From Sphingopyxis sp. YF1 (GTDB lineage Bacteria > Pseudomonadota > Alphaproteobacteria > Sphingomonadales > Sphingomonadaceae): DNA of 64,000 nucleotides. How positions within the stretch are numbered: position 1 is the stretch's first letter; each line of letters starts with the position of its first letter. A program made the position numbers and the translations under genes. This document shows positions 56,528 to 64,000 of this stretch, one piece after another. The stretch is taken from the NCBI RefSeq assembly GCF_022701295.1, contig NZ_CP033204.1, forward strand, positions 248,001 through 312,000. Reading direction: 5' to 3'. The notes beneath the pieces are model-generated. The model was given only the letters and a program-made list of their open reading frames with translations. It was not told the DNA's origin and did not search any database.

Positions 56528-57951
56528 AGCTCTCCTGTTGAAGTCTGCGCGGCATAGCCGCCGCCGAGGGCGCGGATCAGCGCGACGTCGAGCGCGCGCT
56601 GGCGCGCCTCGAGCTCGGCGACCGCGCGCGCAAGCGCGACCATGCCGTCCTCGGCGGTCAGGGCAACGATCTGGTTCGAAAGCCCCGCGCGATAGCGCAG
56701 TCCGGCGAGCTTCGCCGCCTCTTCGGCGGCGGCGAGCGCGGCGCGCCGTTCGGCGAGCTGCCGCGCGTTGGCGGCGCGGCTCGCCACCGTGTCGGCGACC
56801 TCGCGCAGCGCCGCGACCAGCGTGCGGTCATAGGAAGCGACCGCCAGGTCATAATCGGCGCGCGCGCCGCGATAGCGGCCCTGGAGCCGCCCGCCGTCGA
56901 AGATCGGCAGGCTGAGCGCGACGCCACCATTGCCATAGCCGGAGCCCTTGTCGAACAGGTGCGACAGCCCCAGCGATTGCAGCCCGACCAGCGCCGACAG
57001 GCTGATGTTCGGATAGAAATCGGCGCGCGCCACGTCGATGCGCCGCCCTGCGGCGTCGGCGCGCAGCCGCGCCGCGACAATGTCGGGGCGCCGCCCGATC
57101 AGGCCGATGCCGGCGTCGGCGGGCAGACCGACGGTCGGCGCCGCGAGCGCGGGTCGAGCCAGCGCGAGTCCGCGATCGGGACCGGCGCCGAGCAGCGCGG
57201 CAATGCGGTGCCGCGTCAGCGCGATCGCCTCCTCCAGCGCGACGACATCGGCGCGCGCAGCGGCCGACCGGCTTTCGGCCTGGCGCTCGCTCGCCCGGTT
57301 GTCGAGCCCGGCGCGGGTGCGCTCCGCAGCCAGTTCGGCGCTCGCCGCGCGGATCCGCGCCGCATTCTCGGCGACAGTGAGCGCGTCATATTGCCCCGCA
57401 AGATCGGCATAGGCCGCCGCGATTCCGGTGGCCAGCATCAGCCGTGCCTGCGCCGCATCGACGCGCGCCGCCTCGGCCTCCGACGTCGCGGCGGCAAGCG
57501 CCGCGCGGTTGCGGCCCCACAGGTCGAGGTCGAAGGCAAAGGTCGCGGCGACACGCCCCGTATCCTCGACCCCGTCGGGCACGAACTGCGGCGGGATGCC
57601 CATGGTCTTGCTTTGCTGGACGCCGCCGGCACTCGCCTCGACGGCGGCCCGCGGGCCGAGCGCGGCGCCCGCCTGCTGGGCGAACGCGTCGGCGGCGCGC
57701 ACCCGCGCCGCGGCGATCGCGACGTCGGGCGCGTTCGCCAGCCCCTCGGCGATCAGCGTGTCGAACTGGGGATCGCCCCATGCGCGCCACCAGCCCTCGG
57801 CCGGCCATTCGCCCGACGCGTCGGCAAAGGCCTGCCGCGTTTCGAGCGTCGCGGGCGACGCCGGCACGGGTTTCGGCCCAAGGTCGGGAACCGCGGCGCA
57901 TCCCGCCAGCAGGGCCAGAACCGCGGAGGAGAGAAACAATGATCGGGGCAT
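56524..57951 (-). CDS. NodT-family outer-membrane efflux lipoprotein
   Basis: A 475-residue TolC-like protein with a lipobox (FLSSAVLALLAGCAAVPD), GWWRAWGDPQFDTLIAEGLANAPDVAIAAARVRAA (as an outline), and two repeated alpha-hairpin/beta halves. PNISLSALVGLQSLG and LSLPIFDGGRLQGRYR mark the second. It opens the tripartite pump at the outer membrane. The ATG at 57951 is the first that produces a signal peptide. It leads the operon (outer-membrane, adaptor, MFS) and lies 66 bases from the divergent TetR gene. Confidence 0.93.
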   Translation of the reverse strand: MPRSLFLSSAVLALLAGCAAVPDLGPKPVPASPATLETRQAFADASGEWPAEGWWRAWGDPQFDTLIAEGLANAPDVAIAAARVRAADAFAQQAGAALGPRAAVEASAGGVQQSKTMGIPPQFVPDGVEDTGRVAATFAFDLDLWGRNRAALAAATSEAEAARVDAAQARLMLATGIAAAYADLAGQYDALTVAENAARIRAASAELAAERTRAGLDNRASERQAESRSAAARADVVALEEAIALTRHRIAALLGAGPDRGLALARPALAAPTVGLPADAGIGLIGRRPDIVAARLRADAAGRRIDVARADFYPNISLSALVGLQSLGLSHLFDKGSGYGNGGVALSLPIFDGGRLQGRYRGARADYDLAVASYDRTLVAALREVADTVASRAANARQLAERRAALAAAEEAAKLAGLRYRAGLSNQIVALTAEDGMVALARAVAELEARQRALDVALIRALGGGYAAQTSTGEL

Positions 57952-57961
57952 GGCGTCCAAC

Positions 57962-58026
57962 GATACTAGCTGGTATCATGCGCCCTTGAACGGCGGAGAA
58001 TGCGTTGTCAATTGAAATGATACCAG
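57962..58026. promoter_or_regulatory. TetR operator between efflux operon and tetR
   Basis: GATACTAGCTGGTATC (57962-57977) is a 16-bp palindrome with one mismatched pair. A half-site GATACCAG lies at 58019-58026, overlapping the TetR start codon. The palindrome sits 11 bases from the outer-membrane gene start and 40 bases from the tetR start. This placement allows repression of both genes by TetR. Confidence 0.75.
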
Positions 58027-58667
58027 ACAGTACGGCCGAAGGCCGGAGCGCACCCGACGATGCCGCCGCGGCGCGGCGCCAGGCGTTCGTCGATGCCGCG
58101 CGCGAGCTGTTTTTCGCCAACGGCTATGCCGGCACGACGATGTCGGCGGTCGCGGGCAAGGTCGGCGGTTCGAAAACCACGCTGTGGAGCTATTTCCCGT
58201 CGAAGGAGGAGCTGTTCGCGGCGGTCGCCGACGACCTCGTCGAACATTATGGTACCGCCTTGCAGGTCGAGCTGCCGGTCGACGAACCCGTGCCCGAGGT
58301 GCTGCGGCGGTTCGGTTATGTGCTGATATCGACGCTGCTGTCGACGCCGCTGCTTTCGCTCTATCGCCTCGTCGTCGGCGAGGCCGAGCGCTTTCCGCAC
58401 CTCGCCGAGACCTTTTACGAGCGCGGGCCGCGCCGGGGCAAGGCGCGCCTCGCCGCGTGGATGGGAGAAAAGATGGTGCGCGGCGAACTGCGCATGGGCG
58501 ACCCGATGCAGGCGGTCTATCATTTCGCGGGCCTCTGCCAGTCGGGGGTCTATTATCATGCCGTGCTGGGCCTGCCCGAGGGGCGCGACCATAGCCGCCT
58601 GCCGCGCGACATCGACGCGGCGGTCGATACCTTTCGCCGCGCATGGGGAATCGCCGCGACCGACTGA
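58017..58667 (+). CDS. TetR-family regulator of the efflux operon
   Basis: A 216-residue TetR repressor. The N-terminal HTH reads RQAFVDAARELFFANGYAGTTMSAVAGKVGGSKTTLWSYFPSKEELF (as an outline), and the rest is the helical ligand-binding domain. It is divergent from the tripartite pump and shares an operator with it, so it likely represses the pump until a toxic ligand binds. The ATG at 58017 was chosen; a TTG 12 bases earlier is possible. An upstream ATG at 58000 opens only six codons. Confidence 0.92.
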   Translation: MIPDSTAEGRSAPDDAAAARRQAFVDAARELFFANGYAGTTMSAVAGKVGGSKTTLWSYFPSKEELFAAVADDLVEHYGTALQVELPVDEPVPEVLRRFGYVLISTLLSTPLLSLYRLVVGEAERFPHLAETFYERGPRRGKARLAAWMGEKMVRGELRMGDPMQAVYHFAGLCQSGVYYHAVLGLPEGRDHSRLPRDIDAAVDTFRRAWGIAATD

Positions 58668-58838
58668 CCCGGCCGCCGATATGGGTCCGTTGCGGACTCA
58701 CCGGTGTGGCGCGGCGGCGCAGCCGTGTGGGGGATAGCCACCGATCCGGACCAAAAATGCATCCGTTGCGGAGGCGCTCGCCGTTGCCGTCGCAAGGCCG
58801 CCCACCCAGTCTGCGCGGTGGATATCGGGAGGGTGGGG

Positions 58839-60125
58839 ATGCCGCAGGCGGACCAGCAGCTGCGATCGGACCGGGATGCGCCGGCCCACGCCCTTGCGGC
58901 GTTCCTGCCGCCGCACGCCGGCGCGCTCATCGGCCTGCTGACACCGCAAGACCGCGAAACGCTGGACCGCATCGCGCTGTCGCCGCCTGCGCGCTCGGCC
59001 TTCCCCGCGGCGTCGATGACGGCGATCATGAAGGCGACGCGCCTGTGCAACCTGCGCTGTACCTATTGCCATTCGTGGCGCGGCGCGCCGAGCCGCCCTA
59101 TGACGTTCGAGGTGATGGCGCGGGCGACCCGCGATCTGCTGTCGTCGCCGGCGGTGCGCGAGGTCGATTTCGTCTGGCACGGCGGCGAAGTCACGCTGCT
59201 CCCGGTCGCCTTCTTTGCCAAGGCGGTCTATCTTCAGCTGCTCTTCAAGCGGACCGGACAGACGGTGCGCAACGCGATCCAGACCAATGCGACGCTGATT
59301 TCGGACGCGTGGATCGACTTTTGGCAGGCGCATGATTTCGAGGTCGGCGTCAGCATCGACGCCACCCCCGAACTGCACGACAGCCGCCGTCTCGACAAGG
59401 CCGGGCGCGGCAGCTGGGCCGCGGTGCAGCGGGGGATCGCGCGGCTGAAGGCGGGCGGAATCCGCTTCGGCGGGCTGGCGGTGCTGACCGAGGATGTGCT
59501 GGCGGTCGACCCCGCCCGCTATCTGGAATCGCTCGCCGAATGCGGGCTGACGGGGGTCGCGCTGCTCAACGCGATCCCCGATGCGTCGGGAGAGCGGCGC
59601 GACGGCGATTCCTACCTTCCGTTCGATGCTTTTGTCGATTTCATGGTCCGGCTCTATGCGGTGTGGGACGACCGGTTTCGTGGCGTGCTGAGCATTCGCG
59701 AGTTCGAATCGCTCGAGAATAATGTCGCGGGCGGCAAGCCGCTGATCTGCGTGCATTCGGCGTCGTGCATGGGGCGGTTCATCACCGTCGAGCCGACGGG
59801 CGAGGTCGCTCCCTGCGACAAATATGACGGCGGTGCGGGCTTCCACTTCGGCCGCCTCGGCGTGCGGTCGCTCGCCGACCAGATTGCCGATGCGCCGGGC
59901 ATGGCGGCGCTGCGCGCCGAAGAAGCGTCGCTGAAGGCGGCGATGGCGCCCTGTCCGTTCGTCGGGGTTTGCCGGGGCGGCTGTCCGCACGATGCGCGCA
60001 TGCGCGCCGCGGCCGGTCTGCCCGGGGGATGCTGCGGGCTGCGGCCGCTGATCGAGGAAGTTCAGGCAAGGAAGAGGAGGAAGAGCGATGGCACGTCAAG
60101 TCGAACTGACCGAGGAAGAATTTAA
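58839..60125 (+). CDS. Radical SAM/SPASM RiPP maturase
   Basis: A 428-residue radical SAM enzyme. The SAM-binding cluster motif CNLRCTYCHSW places C70, C74 and C77 on the [4Fe-4S]. VWHGGEVTLLP and NAIQTNATLI are the usual GGE and glycyl-turn motifs. The C-terminal SPASM domain carries many cysteines: LICVHSASCMGRF, APCDKYD and CPFVGVCRGGCPHD, ending in GGCCGLRP. Such enzymes crosslink peptide side chains. A GGGAGGG stretch lies 5 bases before the ATG. Its last 38 bases overlap a small peptide gene with aromatic C-terminus, the likely substrate. It is not near the lasso cluster. Confidence 0.9.
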   Translation: MPQADQQLRSDRDAPAHALAAFLPPHAGALIGLLTPQDRETLDRIALSPPARSAFPAASMTAIMKATRLCNLRCTYCHSWRGAPSRPMTFEVMARATRDLLSSPAVREVDFVWHGGEVTLLPVAFFAKAVYLQLLFKRTGQTVRNAIQTNATLISDAWIDFWQAHDFEVGVSIDATPELHDSRRLDKAGRGSWAAVQRGIARLKAGGIRFGGLAVLTEDVLAVDPARYLESLAECGLTGVALLNAIPDASGERRDGDSYLPFDAFVDFMVRLYAVWDDRFRGVLSIREFESLENNVAGGKPLICVHSASCMGRFITVEPTGEVAPCDKYDGGAGFHFGRLGVRSLADQIADAPGMAALRAEEASLKAAMAPCPFVGVCRGGCPHDARMRAAAGLPGGCCGLRPLIEEVQARKRRKSDGTSSRTDRGRI

Positions 60126-60273
60126 GCAGCTGAGCGCCGAGCTTTCGGGCGGCAAGCTTGAAGGCGACGGCAAGGTCTTTGCGCAGATCCTGGTCGATCA
60201 TGCGCAGCAGGCGCGGATGGCGCAGAGCCTCGACGATCCGGGCTGGTACTTCAGCTGGACCTATCGTTTCTGA
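60088..60273 (+). CDS. Candidate RiPP precursor with aromatic tail (61 aa)
   Basis: A 61-residue peptide starting inside the radical SAM gene (overlap 60088-60125) with a strong AGGAGG seven bases before its ATG. Residues 1-48 are charged and helical (VELTEEEFKQLSAELSGGK, VFAQILVDHAQQARMAQSL), as expected of a leader. The end, DDPGWYFSWTYRF (49-61), packs two Trp, two Tyr and two Phe into eleven residues after P51-G52. That tail offers several three-residue Trp/Tyr/Phe sites for side-chain crosslinks. The pairing by overlap argues it is the substrate of the adjacent maturase. I cannot place it in a named precursor family. Confidence 0.78.
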   Translation: MARQVELTEEEFKQLSAELSGGKLEGDGKVFAQILVDHAQQARMAQSLDDPGWYFSWTYRF

Positions 60274-60317
60274 CCGGCTGGCTGCGGGTTCCACACCGGC
60301 GCTCGCCAGTGCGGTCC

Positions 60318-60332
60318 CGCGGCACTGCCGCG
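60318..60332. terminator. GC-rich hairpin between convergent genes
   Basis: CGCGGC (60318-60323), loop ACT, GCCGCG (60327-60332) lies in the 85-base gap between the peptide stop and the convergent mreB-like gene's stop. Location suits a bidirectional terminator, but no U-tract is seen on either strand. Confidence 0.4.
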
Positions 60333-60358
60333 TCCCGGCTACGCCGCGGCGTCGGGCT

Positions 60359-61552
<1,194 letters not shown>

Positions 61553-61574
61553 TCAAGTCCGGCCGAGCCGGTAA

Positions 61575-61958
61575 TCAGCGGCCGTGGAGGCGTGCGAGCG
61601 CGATCCCGGCGAGATTCTGCGCCCGCCCGATGTGGCGGATTCGCGGCGCTGGCCCCTCGGCGGCGAGCGCGCGGAAGACGGCGAGATGATCCGCCGCCGC
61701 GCCGCGCGCGCGAACGGTGCCGTTCGCCTGTGCGATCACCGTCGCGGCGTCACCCAGAAGCACATAATTGGCGAGCCCGCGCGCCCGCGCGAGCCGCAGC
61801 GCGGCGATCAGCGCGAGCCATTCGGCATCAAGGCTGCCCCCGGTGCCGATATTCCGGTCGATCGCGGCGATCCCGCCGGTCACCACCGCGATCTCGATCG
61901 GGCCGGGATTGGGGCGGCAGCCGCCGTCGAAATAGATTTTGGTGCGGCGGCGCGGCAT
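61575..61958 (-). CDS. RNase H-like fold protein
   Basis: A 127-residue protein of the RNase HI-like fold. TKIYFDGGCRPNPGPIEIAVV carries the first catalytic Asp and the GGxRxNPG motif, LDAEWLALIAALRLA the Glu, and YVLLGDAATVIAQ the second Asp. A His near the end (IRHIGRAQN) may correspond to the flexible active-site His. It could cleave RNA in RNA-DNA hybrids, but the short length suggests a divergent or accessory member. The ATG at 61958 starts just before the first strand; upstream codons are unsupported. mreB lies 176 bases downstream. Confidence 0.83.
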   Translation of the reverse strand: MPRRRTKIYFDGGCRPNPGPIEIAVVTGGIAAIDRNIGTGGSLDAEWLALIAALRLARARGLANYVLLGDAATVIAQANGTVRARGAAADHLAVFRALAAEGPAPRIRHIGRAQNLAGIALARLHGR

Positions 61959-62063
61959 GGGGCCAGCATTAGCCGGTTTGCCGTGGCTGGGTATCGGCTT
62001 TCTTCGCCACGGGGAACGGGGTGAGGCCGTTTTTAACCGCGGAGGGCCGTTCACTCCGGAGGT

Positions 62064-64000
62064 TTAGATTTTTCCGCGTACCGAAAAGGCGAAGATCGGG
62101 CCGATGCGGCGGTTGCGCTCCTCGACGAAGGCGATGGGGCTTACGCCGCGTACCTCGGTGTAAACGATGCGGTCGCGGCGCGAGCGTGCGCCGACCGCGT
62201 TCGAGATCGAGGCGCGCACCGTCAATCCCATCACATCCTTGTGCTCGACGAAGACATTGGCCCACACCGGGCCTTCCCAAATGCGGTCGACCTGGTTGCG
62301 GCGGTAGTTGGGCTGGTTGTGCGAATATTCGGCGCCCGCGCCCCACGCCCAGTCGGTGCCCGCGACATCGTGGCGGACGTCGGCACTGATGATCCTGTCG
62401 GTAAAACCGCTCCACTGACGTTTTTCGCCGGTGAAGGGATCGCGCAACGTCGATTCCTGAAGCAACGCACGCGTTTCGAGCTTGACCCCCTTGAGCCCCG
62501 CGGGGTCGAGATTGATCGTCGCGGTCCAGTCGATCGCGCCTGCCTTGGCCCTCGCGATATTGCCCACCGCCTCGCCGGTGCCGACCGGCACGATGTCGAC
62601 CCGATCCTCGACGTCGCGGTAGATGAGGATGATCTTGGTCGAGCCCCACGCGCCGAATTTCTTGTTGATCTCGGCCTCGTAGCTCCAGTCCTGTTGCGGT
62701 CGGAGATCGAAATTGGTCTCGTTCTGATTGCCGTCGTTGAGGAAGGCGCGGCCGAGGAAGTCGTAGAAGGACAGCTGGAGCACGCGGCGGCGGATCTTGA
62801 GCGAGGCGTCGAAATCGGGCGACGGCGTCCACGACAGCGTCAGCGACCCTTTCGGCCGCGCGAAGCTGCGCTCGACGCCGTTCGGGCCCGCCTGCGTGAT
62901 CGTCGAATGTTCGGCGCCGGCGACCAGCTGGAACGAGAATGTGTCGGTGAGCTTGCGCCCGAAGCTGAGCAGCCCCTCGTAGCGGTCTTCGCTCACCCCG
63001 CCCGTGCCGCCCGGAAAGGGCTGGTTGACGAATTCGCCGTCGGTGAGCAGCCCGATCGAGGCGATATTGTCGAGCGTGTTGAACGCGGCCTCGCCCGACA
63101 ATTGCCAGTCGCCGCCCCACATCTTCCACTGATATTCGCCGCGCGCGATCGTCTCGCCGAGGTCGCCGACCTGCGCGAAGCGATCGCCTTCCGCGGGCCG
63201 GCCGTCGGCGAAGCGGGTCACGATCTCCTGCGAATAGGGTTCGTGGCTGAAGCGGCGCAGCCCGATCAGCTTGAGCTTGCCGGGGCCGGCGCCGAACTGC
63301 CAGTCGCCGCCGACCTCGTAGTTCCAGCTGTCGTTGTCGGTGCGCACGGTCCGGTAGCGATCGGCGGTATCGGGGCTCGTGCGGATGCCGTTTTCGAAAT
63401 AGCGGTCATATTTGCGCTGATAGTGTGCGCCGAGGTTCGCGACGCTGCCCCCCGGTCCGTCCCATTTGATCCGGCCCGACAGCTTGGGTGTATCGTAGTG
63501 CGTGTTCCAGATGTCGTTGCGCCGTTCGACGATGTCGCCATCCTCGTCCCTGATCAGTGTCGGGCCGCCCGCACCGCTGCGCGCCGAATCGTCGTTGTCG
63601 AGCGCGGCTTCATATTCGATGGTGCCGGCGCGGCCGCGTACCGAGACGCTGCCGCGGGTGAACAGCCGGTCGGTGTAATAGGCGCGAAATTCGGGGCGCC
63701 ACGAAAATTGCCCCGAGAAATTGTCCGCGCGATAGACGATGTTGGCGACCTGCCCCGACAGCCCGGGGAGGTCGAGCGTCGCGCCGTCGACGATCTCGAT
63801 CCGCTCGACGTCGCCCGCGGGGATGCGCGATAATTGGGTGTACATGTCGTCGGCCTTGTTTGACGGCCGCTCGCCGTTGAACAGGACATTGCCCGTGGCG
63901 ACCCCCAGGCCGCGCAGATTTTCATTGTCGCGGATCGAAAAACCCGGGACCTGAATCAGCATGTCATAGGCATTCTTCGGCGCGTAGCGGGCGAAGTCGG
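62064..64000 (-). CDS. TonB-dependent receptor, N-terminus beyond the window
   Basis: The frame is open to the right edge of the window, so the N-terminal signal and TonB box are missing. About 645 residues are present. The plug domain includes APKNAYDMLIQVPGFSIRDN, GVATGNVLFNGERPSNKADD and IPAGDVERIEIVDGATLDLPG, and a 22-strand-type barrel ends in IFAFSVRGKI with the terminal aromatic lost (Ile end). The plug resembles receptors without a clear siderophore signature, and the substrate is unknown. It is on the minus strand, downstream of any genes beyond the window edge. Confidence 0.9.
   Translation of the reverse strand, partial: DFARYAPKNAYDMLIQVPGFSIRDNENLRGLGVATGNVLFNGERPSNKADDMYTQLSRIPAGDVERIEIVDGATLDLPGLSGQVANIVYRADNFSGQFSWRPEFRAYYTDRLFTRGSVSVRGRAGTIEYEAALDNDDSARSGAGGPTLIRDEDGDIVERRNDIWNTHYDTPKLSGRIKWDGPGGSVANLGAHYQRKYDRYFENGIRTSPDTADRYRTVRTDNDSWNYEVGGDWQFGAGPGKLKLIGLRRFSHEPYSQEIVTRFADGRPAEGDRFAQVGDLGETIARGEYQWKMWGGDWQLSGEAAFNTLDNIASIGLLTDGEFVNQPFPGGTGGVSEDRYEGLLSFGRKLTDTFSFQLVAGAEHSTITQAGPNGVERSFARPKGSLTLSWTPSPDFDASLKIRRRVLQLSFYDFLGRAFLNDGNQNETNFDLRPQQDWSYEAEINKKFGAWGSTKIILIYRDVEDRVDIVPVGTGEAVGNIARAKAGAIDWTATINLDPAGLKGVKLETRALLQESTLRDPFTGEKRQWSGFTDRIISADVRHDVAGTDWAWGAGAEYSHNQPNYRRNQVDRIWEGPVWANVFVEHKDVMGLTVRASISNAVGARSRRDRIVYTEVRGVSPIAFVEERNRRIGPIFAFSVRGKI

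Overview
The window is GC-rich alphaproteobacterial chromosome, most likely a sphingomonad of the Sphingopyxis/Sphingomonas type. The protein sequences, dense ATGA/GTGA gene overlaps, a TonB receptor, paired c-di-GMP enzymes and interspersed palindromic repeats (CCCCGGACTTGATCCGGGG-like, GCCCTGAGCTTGTCGAAGGGC-like, CATTGCGAGCG-like) all fit. The genus is inferred from this pattern, not from a marker gene.

Layout. 0-12 kb is housekeeping: an amidohydrolase end, a quinone reductase-like enzyme, an overlapping minus-strand run (fluoride channel CrcB, RluA-type pseudouridine synthase, PaiB-like protein, small membrane protein, ATP12 chaperone), a nuclease, a winged-helix regulator, tRNA-Val(UAC), a secreted amidohydrolase and aconitase. 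12.2-15.3 kb is an accessory patch: an AT-rich single-gene cassette for an OLD-like ATPase/TOPRIM protein has replaced the 3' end of a parE toxin gene, and palindromic repeats lie on both sides. 15.3-24.3 kb holds a small HTH protein, a cupredoxin/DUF4142 pair divergent from folE and a sigma factor, two c-di-GMP proteins, and MarR and LacI regulators.

24.3-37.3 kb is the standout: a lasso-peptide gene cluster with two divergent arms. I found an unlisted 46-residue precursor at 29448-29588 (minus). Its predicted core is GGAFGQNDQDDAFYDPS, with a Gly1-Asp8 ring and a C-terminal Ser. Around it are the cyclase (C), PqqD-like recognition protein (B1), transglutaminase-like leader peptidase (B2) and ABC exporter (D). 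The cluster also carries an HPr-kinase-like tailoring kinase, a nucleotidyltransferase, four sulfotransferase-family proteins, a GT8 glycosyltransferase, an aspartyl/asparaginyl beta-hydroxylase-like protein and a JmjC oxygenase. The kinase and nucleotidyltransferase match the C-terminal Ser by analogy with phosphorylated lasso peptides. The number of sulfotransferases is unusual.

37.3-58.7 kb is metabolic and transport: a 5-oxoprolinase with DUF969/DUF979 transporter subunits, a CHASE histidine kinase, GST, CorA, a MocR regulator with DUF983, a lipoprotein endonuclease/phosphatase, adenine salvage (phosphoribosyltransferase plus deaminase), and an EmrAB/NodT tripartite drug pump under a divergent TetR regulator with a visible operator.

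58.8-60.3 kb carries a second candidate RiPP system: a radical SAM/SPASM enzyme whose 3' end overlaps a 61-residue peptide ending in an aromatic tail (PGWYFSWTYRF). An orphan MreB, an RNase H-like protein and a TonB-dependent receptor cut by the window edge finish the window.
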